In this document: positions 42,974 to 51,288 of the stretch, piece by piece
How the letters are laid out: each line of letters starts with the position of its first letter
Position numbering within the stretch: the first letter of the stretch is position 1
From: Nocardioides insulae DSM 17944
Lineage (GTDB): Bacteria; Actinomycetota; Actinomycetes; Propionibacteriales; Nocardioidaceae
Length of the DNA: 64,000 nucleotides
Assembly (NCBI RefSeq): GCF_000422825.1
Contig: NZ_AUGU01000017.1
Span: forward strand, 62,001-126,000
Direction: 5' to 3'
Notes under the pieces: generated by a model
What the model saw: only the letters and a program-made list of their open reading frames with translations
Told to the model about the DNA's origin: nothing
The model's database searches: none
Made by a program: the position numbers and the translations under genes

Positions 42974-43939
42974 TCAGGCCGGCACCTCGCGCGGAGCACG
43001 GGCGGCGGCGTCGCCGCCGATCTTCACCTTCATCCGCCGAGTGATCGGCCCGATCTCGCGACCGCGCAGACGCGCCCTCGCCTCGCGATAGGGCGGGAGG
43101 TCGCGAATGGCGGGCGGCAGCGCGCGGGTGGCCCTGAGCATCCGGAGGACACGTCGGTAGTGCGCCCGGGTCGCGTCGCTCTCCTCCGGCAGCTCCAGGA
43201 TCTCCCGGACCCGCTCGGGCAGGCAGAGGCTGTTGAAGGCGAGCAGGCGTTCGCGTGAGCGCTCCGGGATCCGGGTCGCCAGGAACGCCATCACCCGCCG
43301 ACTCGCGTCCGACGGCGCGAGCTGCCCGTTGGTGAGCATGTCGGCGACGTACGCCTCGAAGTCCGCGTACGTCGCAGGCAGCCGGTCACTCGGGATGCCG
43401 AAACAGAGGGCATAGCGCTTGGTCTCCTGCCAGAACCGGTCGCGCTCGGCGGGCGTCAGCGGCTGCACCACACGCTCGTACATCCCCAGCCGGGCGTACC
43501 ACGAGGCGCCGTGCACCCAGACCAGCGCGTTCAGCTCGTTGGCGGCGTACGCCGTGGGGCGGGCGAACTCGCCGCTGTCGGCGTGCACCTCGCCCTCGAC
43601 CCGGGTGTGCAGCGAGTGGACGGCGCGGCTCACCCGGACCACGGTCGGCAGGTCGGCGAAGACCACGGAGGTGAGCATGTTGTAGGTCTTGCGAGCACGC
43701 ATCCGCGGGTCGGTGAACAGGGTCGAGTGCTCGGCCACCCCCTGTGCGATCCACGGATGGGCCACGTCGAGGAAGGCCGCCTGCGAGGTCGCCAGCAGGT
43801 ACGGCACCGTACGCCGGTTGACCTCCCACATCAGCGAGTCCGGTCCGAAGAGGCCCACCTTCGGGTCGTCGACCGAGGCGCGGATCTCCTCGATGCAGGC
43901 GCGGAAGTCGTCGCGACCCACCGGGACCGGACCGAACAT
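42974..43939 (-). CDS. MpaB-like oxygenase (DUF2236) family protein
   Basis: 321 residues. DUF2236 landmarks are visible: DSLMWEVNRRTVPYLLATSQAAFLDVAHPWIAQGVAEHS with a His-Pro and HxxS-type helix, VRVSRAVHSLHTRVEGEV, and ALVWVHGASWYARLGMYERVV with the Val-His-Gly expected near the heme pocket. Proteins in this group include latex-clearing and MpaB oxygenases that use heme. The ATG at 43939 has GGAGG just upstream. A second, longer family member is at 61213-62541. Confidence 0.87.
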   Translation of the reverse strand: MFGPVPVGRDDFRACIEEIRASVDDPKVGLFGPDSLMWEVNRRTVPYLLATSQAAFLDVAHPWIAQGVAEHSTLFTDPRMRARKTYNMLTSVVFADLPTVVRVSRAVHSLHTRVEGEVHADSGEFARPTAYAANELNALVWVHGASWYARLGMYERVVQPLTPAERDRFWQETKRYALCFGIPSDRLPATYADFEAYVADMLTNGQLAPSDASRRVMAFLATRIPERSRERLLAFNSLCLPERVREILELPEESDATRAHYRRVLRMLRATRALPPAIRDLPPYREARARLRGREIGPITRRMKVKIGGDAAARAPREVPA

Positions 43940-44063
43940 GAGGCTCCTCCTGGGGTGACCAGCACGACATCGGCTGTTCTACCGCCTGCCGAGCCCACGA
44001 TCCAGCAGTGATCTCAAAGCCGGCTTCCCCGTCTTCGCACCGGACGCCTCCCCGGCGCGGGTT

Positions 44064-44216
44064 TCACGCCACCGCGGCGGCCGCACCAGGCATCGGCCGC
44101 GGCACACAGGCGCAGGTGTCACTGCACGGCAGGAAGGTGTGCAACGCGTGCCCGCAGTGGGGGCAGGGCAGGTCGTGCGACATGTGCTCGGTGCTGATCT
44201 GAACGGTGTCCCACAT
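44064..44216 (-). CDS. 50-residue Cys-rich protein, possible zinc ribbon
   Basis: Too short for most gene finders. The ATG at 44216 has a perfect GAGGAGG 6 bp upstream. The sequence has LPCPHCGHALHTFLPC (Cys18, Cys21, with His20, His23, His26), then CSDTCAC (Cys31, Cys35, Cys37), enough ligands for one or two metal sites. An Ala-rich tail follows. It is bracketed by the MpaB-like gene and the TetR gene. The 241 bp on to the TetR gene hold an 8-bp hairpin (44321-44351) and no convincing gene. Confidence 0.7.
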   Translation of the reverse strand: MWDTVQISTEHMSHDLPCPHCGHALHTFLPCSDTCACVPRPMPGAAAAVA

Positions 44217-44457
44217 GGCGGCCTCCTCGGTTGCTCTCCCTTACTAGGAGGTCGCGCGAAACCCACCGGACATCGACACACAGCGATCATCGATTTTGGG
44301 GTGTCCCGGGGGCTTGGGTCACGCCGCGCGGATCACTCCTCCCCGCGGCGTGGCCCCTGGGTGGTCGCCTCGCCGGGCGGGCTCGCGGCGGTGCTGCTGG
44401 CCCGACGCCGCGTGCTGTAACGGCCAACGGCAGCAGGTTTGGTCGGAGGCGGAGTCC

Positions 44458-45060
44458 TCAGCCGAGCGCGGCCTCCAGGAGTCGTCGCAACACACCGAGC
44501 TGGGCCCGCATGTGGGTGGGCGATCCCGTCGAGCGGCAGAGCAGGAACGCACCCTCGAAGGTGACGAAGACATGGTCGGCCAGGACGGCCGGGTCGCCGA
44601 GGTCGACACCGCGGGCCGAGGTCGCCGCCTCGAGCAGCGCCGCGATCTCGGCACGCCAGGCCTCGATCGCGGCGGTGATGAGCTCGGCGGTGCCGAGCCC
44701 GATCAGCTGCTGCTCGGTCAGGACCGAGATGTAGAGGCAGCTGCTCTGCTCCGCCATCAGTTCGTCGCCGCGCTCCTCGAAGAACCGCACGAACGCGATC
44801 AGCCGGTCGACCGGGTCGTGGATCGCCGAGGTGGCCTCGAGCGCCTCGTGCAACTGCGCGATGTCGCCGGCGGCGTACCTCTCCGTGATGGCTCGGGCGA
44901 GGTCGCTCTTGGAGTCGAAGTGGTGGAAGAACGCGCCCTTGGAGGTGCCGGCCGCGGCGAGGACCCGGTCGACGGAGGTGGCCGCGAAGCCGTACTCGAT
45001 CACCAGGCCGGTGGCGACGTCGAGGATGCGCTCGCGGTTGGGGGCCCCATTTCTCGGCAT
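44458..45060 (-). CDS. TetR/AcrR family regulator
   Basis: 200 residues. The N-terminal helix-turn-helix is canonical: RERILDVATGLVIEYGFAATSVDRVLAAAGTSKGAFFHHFDSKSDLARAI (about 8-57). The C-terminal domain has a helical ligand pocket and no close landmark. The ATG at 45060 faces the homocysteine methyltransferase gene; two inverted-repeat operators lie in the 71-bp gap, so the regulator probably represses both itself and that gene. Confidence 0.94.
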   Translation of the reverse strand: MPRNGAPNRERILDVATGLVIEYGFAATSVDRVLAAAGTSKGAFFHHFDSKSDLARAITERYAAGDIAQLHEALEATSAIHDPVDRLIAFVRFFEERGDELMAEQSSCLYISVLTEQQLIGLGTAELITAAIEAWRAEIAALLEAATSARGVDLGDPAVLADHVFVTFEGAFLLCRSTGSPTHMRAQLGVLRRLLEAALG

Positions 45061-45074
45061 GATCCCTTGATACC

Positions 45075-45088
45075 AGACTGAACGGTCT
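45075..45088. promoter_or_regulatory. Candidate TetR operator 1
   Basis: AGACTGAACGGTCT is an imperfect inverted repeat, flanked by C and G to give CAGACTGA/ACGGTCTG. It lies nearest the TetR gene, 15 bp from its start. Its half-site matches the second operator, and the two centres are 22 bp apart, two turns of B-DNA. Confidence 0.7.
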
Positions 45089-45092
45089 GCTA

Positions 45093-45114
45093 AAACAGAC
45101 TGATCAGTCTGTTT
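45093..45114. promoter_or_regulatory. Candidate TetR operator 2 (perfect 22-bp palindrome)
   Basis: The half AAACAGACTGA at 45093-45103 is followed by its exact reverse complement at 45104-45114. Its centre lies 22 bp from that of operator 1, so regulator dimers could sit on the same face of the helix. It is 17 bp before the ATG of the methyltransferase gene and should block its promoter. Confidence 0.8.
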
Positions 45115-45131
45115 CCGTGATCGGAGTCACC

Positions 45132-46043
45132 ATGCACACCATCGACAGCGTCCTCCCGGCGGCCGGCTACGTCAGCGACGGTGGTCTGGAGACCGACCTG
45201 ATCTTCAACCGCGGGCAGGAGCTGCCCGAGTTCGCATCGTTCCCGCTCGTCGAGAGCGAGCAGGGGCGCGCGCTGCTGCGCGACTACTACGACGGGTACG
45301 CCGACGTGGCTCGTCGCGCCGGGGCCGCACTGACCCTGGAGTCGCCGACCTGGCGGGCCAATCCCGACTGGGGAGCCAGGGTCGGGTACGACGCCGCTTC
45401 CCTGGACCGGGTCAACCGGGCGGCGGTCGCCTTCCTGCACGGCCTGCGCACCGACTGGGGTGATCTCGACGTCCGGATCATCGGTGTGGTCGGGCCACGC
45501 GGGGACGGCTACGTCGCCGGGGCAGCGCCCGACCCCGACGAGGCCGCGGGCTATCACCGCCCCCAGATCGCAGCACTGGCCTCCGCCGGAGCCGACCTGG
45601 TCGCCGCCTACACCCTGACCGGCGCCGAGGAGGCGATCGGAGTGGTCCGCGCTGCCCGCGGCGTCCAGGTGCCCGTGCTGGTCGGGTTCACCGTCGAGAC
45701 GGACGGCACGCTCCCCGACGGGTCCACCCTGCGGGAGGCCGTGGCGGCCGTCGACGCGGTCGACCCACCGGAGGGCTTCATCCTCAACTGCGCCCACCCG
45801 ATCCACATCGCACCCGCCCTCGCGGAGGGTGGAGACTGGTGCGCCCGGATCGTCGGGGTCAGCCCCAACGCCTCCACCCTCAGCCACGCCGAGCTCGACG
45901 CAGCCGAGGAGCTGGACGCCGGCGATCTCGGCCTGCTGCACAGCTCCTATGACGCCCTCCGACCCCACCTGCCCTCACTCCGCGTCGTCGGCGGCTGCTG
46001 CGGCACCGATGATCGACACGTCGCCGCACTGTGGGCGGCGTGA
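45132..46043 (+). CDS. mmuM: Homocysteine S-methyltransferase family protein
   Basis: 303 residues from an ATG at 45132 (GGAG at 45124-45127); a GTG at 45117 lies inside the control region. It has DGGLETDLIFNRG, the N-terminal strand of the barrel, ESPTWRANPDW, then the zinc ligands Cys220 (ILNCAHP) and Cys289-Cys290 (GGCCGT). The family moves a methyl group from S-methylmethionine or a similar donor to homocysteine. The assignment to mmuM is by family, not proven. Divergent TetR control is unusual for this enzyme. Confidence 0.85.
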   Translation: MHTIDSVLPAAGYVSDGGLETDLIFNRGQELPEFASFPLVESEQGRALLRDYYDGYADVARRAGAALTLESPTWRANPDWGARVGYDAASLDRVNRAAVAFLHGLRTDWGDLDVRIIGVVGPRGDGYVAGAAPDPDEAAGYHRPQIAALASAGADLVAAYTLTGAEEAIGVVRAARGVQVPVLVGFTVETDGTLPDGSTLREAVAAVDAVDPPEGFILNCAHPIHIAPALAEGGDWCARIVGVSPNASTLSHAELDAAEELDAGDLGLLHSSYDALRPHLPSLRVVGGCCGTDDRHVAALWAA

Positions 46044-46259
46044 GCCGCGCCGGCCTACCCAAGTTGGCTCATCCGGGCCCCCACCCCCTGGGCGCTCGGA
46101 CGCCGACCGGCGCATACTCGACTTACTCGGGCGACCTCCGCTGCCATGCACCTGGGGCGCCGCCCGAAAGCTGTCGCACGGCGAGACGACCCGATCTTCG
46201 GGCCGCCCCGGAGGATCACCTCCCGAGACGGGAGTGCAGGGGAGCCAGAGGAGGACGAC

Positions 46260-47876
46260 ATGTCCGACGAGTCCGCAGGCCGATTCCGGTCCTCGATCGT
46301 CGGGGACCTCAACCTGCCCGACGGCGGGGAGCACGACGGCCCGACCGGCCCCGGCCCGGATCCTGAGGCGCGGGTGCCGATGCTGGTCGAGTTGAACGTG
46401 CTCTACCCCGGTGGCCTCGACGCCGTCCGGAGCGCCTTCTACGACCTGTGGCACGGATTCGCCGACCTCTCGGGCGGCTCCTACCCCCGGCAGCCGAGCA
46501 CCACCGAGCCCGCGATCCCCGCAGGGCTGGCCCTGGTCGGCCCCAAGCTGTATCAGTGCGTGCTCTCCCGACGCACCCTGCGCCACATGGTCGACCGCGA
46601 CCAGGCCCGCGCCCGCGATGAGGACCGCCCCCCGGCGATCTTCCGGGTGTGGCCCGACTACCAGCTCGAGCAGCAGATCGACCGCTCCGCCCCGACCGTC
46701 AAGGCGGACGCCGCGTGGGCGTCGTACGGCGCCCGCGGCCGGGGGATCGTCTGGGCGGTGGTGGACAGCGGCCTGGACGGGTCGCATCCGCACTTCTCCC
46801 GGCTCGAGGTCGCCGCGGAGGCAGCCGGTGCTCCGCCGGCGGACGGTTTGACCGCCAATCTGCACCGGGACTTCACCTATCTGGTCCAGCTGGGCGACGA
46901 AGGACCACCGGACCCGTCACCGGTGCAGCCCGGGCCCGCTGTCCCCCGGCCCACCGCACTGATCGACGACAGCGGACACGGCACCCACGTGGCCGGGATC
47001 ATCGCGGGTCGGGCGCCCGACGGCAGCACACCGGCGGTGGCCGTCTCCAAGGAACAGGGGGACGGCGGGTTCGTGACCCGCCAGCGCGTCGGCACCCTCT
47101 CCGGGATGGCTCCGGAGTGCGAGCTCGTCAGCATCAAGGTGATGCGCCTCGACCCGCGCGGCAACTTCGTGACCTCCTCGGCCGCGGTCATCCGCGCCCT
47201 GAACTATCTGCGCAACGAGGTCAACGTCGACCCGGCGGTGCTGCGCGTGCACGGGGTCAATCTGAGCCTCGGCTGCGAGTGGAGCCCGAGGGATTACGCC
47301 TCGGGCCAGTCGCCCCTGTGTCAGGCGGTCAACCAGCTCGTCGCCGCCGGCGTCGTCGTGGTGGTCTCGGCAGGCAACCTCGGCGCCCGCTCCTCGGCCG
47401 GTGACACGGTGAGCACCTCCGCGGCCCTGGGATCGATCACCGAGCCCGCCCACGCCGAGGACTGCATCGCGGTCGGGTCGACGCACCGCGATGCGCCGTA
47501 CTCGTTCGGGGTGACCTGGACCTCCAGCAAGGGCCCCACCCTGGACGGCCGGATGAAGCCCGACGTGATCGCGCCGGGCGAGTGGATCACCTCGGCGGCC
47601 ACTGGCCGGATCCGGGCACAGGCAGGGCTGCCGGCGGGGCCCGAGCCGGGGTCGGCGACCTGCCCACCCTGCTACGCCGAGCAGTCGGGCACCTCGATGG
47701 CCGCACCGCACGTCTCCGGCGTGATCGCGGCCTTCCTCTCCGCCCGGCCGGAGTTCATCGGCCGCCCGCGCCGGGTCAAGCAGCTGCTGATGGACAACGC
47801 CACCGACCTGGGCCGCGAGCGTTACGCACAGGGCGCCGGGCTGGTGGACCTGATGAGGATGCTGTCGAACGTCTGA
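46260..47876 (+). CDS. Intracellular S8 family (subtilisin) serine peptidase
   Basis: 538 residues from an ATG at 46260 with AGAGGAGGA upstream. The catalytic residues are Asp169 (WAVVDSGLDG), His240 (SGHGTHVAGI) and Ser479 (SGTSMAAP), and Asn373 (SAGNLG) supports the oxyanion. A 150-residue N-terminal domain precedes the protease, with RVWPDYQLEQQ just before it. There is no signal peptide or anchor, so it should act in the cytosol unless exported by another route. A long disordered insert between the Asp and His (about 188-232) is rich in Pro. It is 10 bp upstream of an alpha/beta hydrolase gene and probably co-transcribed. Confidence 0.92.
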   Translation: MSDESAGRFRSSIVGDLNLPDGGEHDGPTGPGPDPEARVPMLVELNVLYPGGLDAVRSAFYDLWHGFADLSGGSYPRQPSTTEPAIPAGLALVGPKLYQCVLSRRTLRHMVDRDQARARDEDRPPAIFRVWPDYQLEQQIDRSAPTVKADAAWASYGARGRGIVWAVVDSGLDGSHPHFSRLEVAAEAAGAPPADGLTANLHRDFTYLVQLGDEGPPDPSPVQPGPAVPRPTALIDDSGHGTHVAGIIAGRAPDGSTPAVAVSKEQGDGGFVTRQRVGTLSGMAPECELVSIKVMRLDPRGNFVTSSAAVIRALNYLRNEVNVDPAVLRVHGVNLSLGCEWSPRDYASGQSPLCQAVNQLVAAGVVVVVSAGNLGARSSAGDTVSTSAALGSITEPAHAEDCIAVGSTHRDAPYSFGVTWTSSKGPTLDGRMKPDVIAPGEWITSAATGRIRAQAGLPAGPEPGSATCPPCYAEQSGTSMAAPHVSGVIAAFLSARPEFIGRPRRVKQLLMDNATDLGRERYAQGAGLVDLMRMLSNV

Positions 47877-47886
47877 GGGGGAGATC

Positions 47887-49272
47887 ATGGACGCACTGGT
47901 GACCGGGGAACCCTGCTGGGAGCTGGTCTTCGACGAGCACGGCCGGCTCCTCGGGCCGGACCGGGAAGAGCTGGTCACGCAGGTGGCCGGCTCCGGTGTC
48001 GCGGACCTCTTCGTCCTCAGTCACGGCTGGAACCAGGACGCCGCCGCGGCCCGCCGCCTGTACGACGACCTCTTCCCGCTCGTCCTGGAGGCCTGCGGCG
48101 GGGTCGGCACCCTCGGCCCCGTCGGGTTCGCCGGCGTTCTGTGGCCCTCGGTGTGGTTCCCCGAGACACCCGCTCACGTGCCGGCACCGGGGGGCTCGGG
48201 CCAGTCCTCCGCGGGAGCAGCGACCGAAGCGGCCTCCGGCGCCCATGTGCTCTCCGGTGCCGAGATCGCCGACTCGCTGCTGCCCTCCTTCACCGACGCG
48301 GGCGAACAGCAGGCGGTCCGCGAGATCGGGGCCCTCATCGACCGGGGGCAGGAGATGCTCCGGGCTGGCGTCGCCACCGAGGCGGAGGAGGAGCAGTTGA
48401 TCCGTGACCTCCACGCCGTGGCGCGATCGTTGGCCCCGGCCGCATCGGAGGTGGCGGTCGAGGACGCCGGCGAGAGCGCGCTGTTCGCGGCCGGCTCGCC
48501 CACGGTGGCCTATCAGGGCTTGGCCGAGGTCTTCGGCTCCACCCCGCAGGTGGCCTCCGTCCAGGGGGTCGGCGACTGGTTCGGCAAGGCACTGGACGGC
48601 TCCAAGGACATGGTCCGGGTGCTGTCCTTCACGATCATGAAGGCCCGCGCCGGCACGGTCGGCGCAACCGGCCTCGGGCCCCTGTTGGTGGATCTCGCGG
48701 GCGGTTCTCCGCACCTGCGGGTGCATCTGGTCGGCCACAGCTTCGGCGCCCGCCTGGTCTCCTTCGCCCTCTCGACGGTGGGCACCCCCGAGTCGAGTCC
48801 GGTCTGCTCCCTGACCCTCCTTCAGGGCGCCTTCTCGCACTTCGCCTTCTCCACCGCCGAGGACAACCCCTTCGGCAAGGCCGGCGCCCTGCACGAATAC
48901 GCCGACCGCGTCCACGGCCCACTGGTGGCCACCTACAGTCCCCACGACTACGCGGTCGGCCGGTGGTATCCGAAGGCGTCCTTCCTCTCCCGCGACGACA
49001 CCCAGGACACCTCCGACGCCTCCCGCTGGGACGGTCTGGGCGGTGACGGCTTCCGGGCGGTCGAGCCCCTCGAGAGATTCGCTCTGCTGGCGCAGGAGCC
49101 CACCCCGTTCGCGCTCGCGCCCGGCACCTTCTACCGGGTCGACGCGGAAACGGTCATCAACAATGTGGAGCAGTCCGCCTTCTCCGGTGCGCACTCCGAC
49201 ATCCGCAAGGTCCCCGTCGCCCGACTGGTCGCCGCGGCCGCCGGCGCGCATGCTCGGCCCCCGAGCGATTGA
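47887..49272 (+). CDS. Uncharacterised alpha/beta hydrolase paired with the subtilase
   Basis: 461 residues. LFVLSHGWNQDAAAARRLYDDLF near the start is the oxyanion strand-turn, and HLVGHSFGARLVSFAL carries the elbow GHSFG (283-287) with Ser285. The stretch 95-205 between them is an Ala/Glu/Ser-rich insert with no clear fold. The later YSPHDYAVG offers the His and Asp candidates. It resembles hypothetical proteins found with peptidases and not known lipases. The ATG at 47887 is 10 bp past the subtilase stop, with GAGGGGGA just upstream. Confidence 0.75.
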   Translation: MDALVTGEPCWELVFDEHGRLLGPDREELVTQVAGSGVADLFVLSHGWNQDAAAARRLYDDLFPLVLEACGGVGTLGPVGFAGVLWPSVWFPETPAHVPAPGGSGQSSAGAATEAASGAHVLSGAEIADSLLPSFTDAGEQQAVREIGALIDRGQEMLRAGVATEAEEEQLIRDLHAVARSLAPAASEVAVEDAGESALFAAGSPTVAYQGLAEVFGSTPQVASVQGVGDWFGKALDGSKDMVRVLSFTIMKARAGTVGATGLGPLLVDLAGGSPHLRVHLVGHSFGARLVSFALSTVGTPESSPVCSLTLLQGAFSHFAFSTAEDNPFGKAGALHEYADRVHGPLVATYSPHDYAVGRWYPKASFLSRDDTQDTSDASRWDGLGGDGFRAVEPLERFALLAQEPTPFALAPGTFYRVDAETVINNVEQSAFSGAHSDIRKVPVARLVAAAAGAHARPPSD

Positions 49273-49439
49273 CCTCTCCTCCACCGGGGGCCCCGGACGG
49301 TCTCCGCGCGGGGTCGACCGGGGCGGTGTCAGTCCGGGGGCGCGTCCTGCTGTCCACTCCGGTGGCGCCTGCCGATCGTCTTCGCCTAGGCTTGACCAGG
49401 CCGGCTGGACTGATCTACCGGGTGGGAGGTGCGGGCCAC

Positions 49440-49520
49440 ATGCACGGCTTCCGCGGCTGCGGGCACGACCGGCCGGTCCAGACCCGTGACCCAGCCGAGT
49501 CCCTGGTCGGCGCGCTGTGA
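49440..49520 (+). CDS. 26-residue coupled leader reading frame
   Basis: A short frame starting at ATG 49440 with GGAGGTG 8 bp upstream encodes 26 residues containing HGFRGCGHDR and ending LVGAL. Its TGA overlaps the GTG start of the EamA transporter (GTGA), and the transporter has no strong ribosome site of its own. This makes it a likely translation-coupling leader peptide. The rest of the 167-bp gap upstream has no gene; TAGGCT near 49386-49391 could be a -10 element. Confidence 0.5.
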   Translation: MHGFRGCGHDRPVQTRDPAESLVGAL

Positions 49521-50491
49521 CCGAGGGACGCATCGCCGGGCTGACGGCGATCCTGATCACCTCCTGTCTGTGGGGTACGACGGGCACGGCCGCGACGTTC
49601 GCGCCCGCCGCCGGGCCGCTGGCCATCGGCGCGGCCGCGCTCGGGATCGGCGGTCTGCTCCAGGCCGCGGTCGCCGTACCCGCGCTGCGGGACTCCCGCG
49701 CCGCGCTGAGGGATCACCTGCCGCTCATCGTGGTGGGTGCGGTGTCGGTCGCGGTGTACCCGCTGGCCTTCTACAGCTCGATGCATCTGGCCGGGGTCGC
49801 GGTCGGATCGGTGGTCTCGCTCGCCTCCGCGCCGTTGGCCTCGGCGGTGCTCGAACGGTTCGTCGACCGGCGCGCATCCGGACTCGGCCGTCGGTGGGCG
49901 TTGGCCGCCGGTCTCGGTGTGGTCGGCAGCGTGCTGCTCTGCGCCTCCACGTTCGAGGGTTCGGCCGCCTCGCCGGGCTCCACCATCGCCGGGGTCGCCC
50001 TCGGCCTGGCAGCGGGAAGCACCTACGCCACCTACTCCTGGGCCGTGCAGGGCCTGATCGGCCGCGGCCTGGGCCGGGCCGCGTCGATGGGCGCGGTCTT
50101 CGGTGGTGGCGGCGCGCTGCTGCTGCCGGTCCTGTTCCTCACCGGTGCGCCGCTGGTGGCCTCTCCCGAGGCCTTCCTGGTCGCGGCCTACATGGCCCTG
50201 ATCCCGATGTTCCTCGGCTACCTGCTCTTCGGCTTCGGCCTGACCCGGGTCCCGGCGAGTACGGCGACCACGCTCACCCTCACCGAGCCGGCGGTCGCCG
50301 CCGTCCTCGCGGTCCTGATCGTCGGGGAACGCCTTGCCCCCCTCGGCTGGGTCGGCCTGGCGATCCTCGGCGTGGTCCTCGTCGTGCTCGCCACCGCGCC
50401 CGCGGGCAGGGCCGTTCCGGCCGTCCTACCGGCCCGGGCGGGCAGCGCCGGAACTGCCGGCGAACCCGCTTCCGCCGTACCCGAGTCCTGA
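49517..50491 (+). CDS. EamA/DMT-family transporter
   Basis: 324 residues from a GTG at 49517. Ten hydrophobic segments make two EamA repeats: SCLWGTTGTAATFAP opens the first, AVYPLAFYSSMHLAGVAVGSVVSLASAPLASAVLERF is the carrier signature, and the second carries TRVPASTATTLTLTEPAVAAVLAVLIVGERL. The tail is Ala/Pro-rich and disordered. The start overlaps the stop of a 26-codon leader frame. Its substrate is not shown by the context. It converges with the response regulator gene at 50608. Confidence 0.9.
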   Translation: MTEGRIAGLTAILITSCLWGTTGTAATFAPAAGPLAIGAAALGIGGLLQAAVAVPALRDSRAALRDHLPLIVVGAVSVAVYPLAFYSSMHLAGVAVGSVVSLASAPLASAVLERFVDRRASGLGRRWALAAGLGVVGSVLLCASTFEGSAASPGSTIAGVALGLAAGSTYATYSWAVQGLIGRGLGRAASMGAVFGGGGALLLPVLFLTGAPLVASPEAFLVAAYMALIPMFLGYLLFGFGLTRVPASTATTLTLTEPAVAAVLAVLIVGERLAPLGWVGLAILGVVLVVLATAPAGRAVPAVLPARAGSAGTAGEPASAVPES

Positions 50492-50607
50492 CCCCTGCGC
50501 GTCCGGGCCGAGCCCCTCACGGCAATCCCGCAGGCGTCTCAGCCGATATCCGCCCCGTTGAGTCTGGCGAGCAGTTCCCGCCGGCTGTGCAGGCGCGGAC
50601 GGCGGGG

Positions 50608-51288
50608 TCAGTTGCCGCCGTACCCCGCCTCCCGTGCCTTCACGATGGCCTCCGCCCGGCCGCTGGCGTGGAGCTTGGCGTAGATGCCGGAGACGGCGTT
50701 GCGGACGGTCTTGTTCGACACGTAGAGCCGGCCGGCGATGTCGTCGTTGCTGCGGCCCTCGGCGATCAGCTCGAGCACCGTGCGCTCGCGCTCGGTGAGC
50801 TCGCCGAACGGTTCCTCCCGGGGGGCGGGTACGGCGACGGCGCCGGCGAAGAAGGCAGCCACCCGCCCCGCCAGCGCGGCCCCGAAGACCATCCCGCCCT
50901 CGGCGGCGGCCCGGATCGCGTGCTCCACCTCGAGGGCACCGGACCCCTTGAGCAGGTAGCCCCTGGCGCCGGCCCGGATGGCGCTGAGGATGGTCTCGTC
51001 GTCCTCGTTCATGGTGAGCATCACCACCCGCAGCTCGGGGCGCCGGCCGACCAGGAACCGGGTCGCCTCGATCCCGTCCAGCTCCGGCATCGCGATGTCC
51101 ATCACGACGACATCGGGATGCGCCTCGCCGACCACGTGCAGTGCCTCCCGGCCGTCGGCGGCGCTGCCCACGACCCGGATCCCGGGCAGTGCGGCGAGCA
51201 GCGCGGCCAGCCCCTCCCGCACGATCTGGTGGTCGTCGACGACGACCACGGTGATCTCCGGTTCCGCGCTCGGCGGTCCGACGCTCAT
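50608..51288 (-). CDS. NarL/LuxR-type response regulator
   Basis: 226 residues. Receiver with acidic pair at Asp18-Asp19, phosphoacceptor Asp64 (VVMDIAMPELDG), and LLKGSGA at the conserved Lys. LTERERTVLELIAEGRSNDDIAGRLYVSNKTVRNAVSGIYAKL is the LuxR-type DNA-binding domain, in which the usual KTH recognition helix reads RNAVSGI. The gene overlaps the kinase gene upstream by 4 bp and should be its partner. A 7-bp hairpin at 50577-50606 lies just after the stop. Confidence 0.95.
   Translation of the reverse strand: MSVGPPSAEPEITVVVVDDHQIVREGLAALLAALPGIRVVGSAADGREALHVVGEAHPDVVVMDIAMPELDGIEATRFLVGRRPELRVVMLTMNEDDETILSAIRAGARGYLLKGSGALEVEHAIRAAAEGGMVFGAALAGRVAAFFAGAVAVPAPREEPFGELTERERTVLELIAEGRSNDDIAGRLYVSNKTVRNAVSGIYAKLHASGRAEAIVKAREAGYGGN

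Noticed and set aside
44333..44420. A reading that ends like a C-terminal membrane anchor (GGLAAVLLARRR)
   Set aside because: No start, no upstream domain and no sorting motif; it overlaps a hairpin and is most likely chance in GC-rich DNA.
47776..49626. A 616-codon open frame on the minus strand
   Set aside because: Opposite the hydrolase paired with the subtilase; composition is that of a shadow frame.
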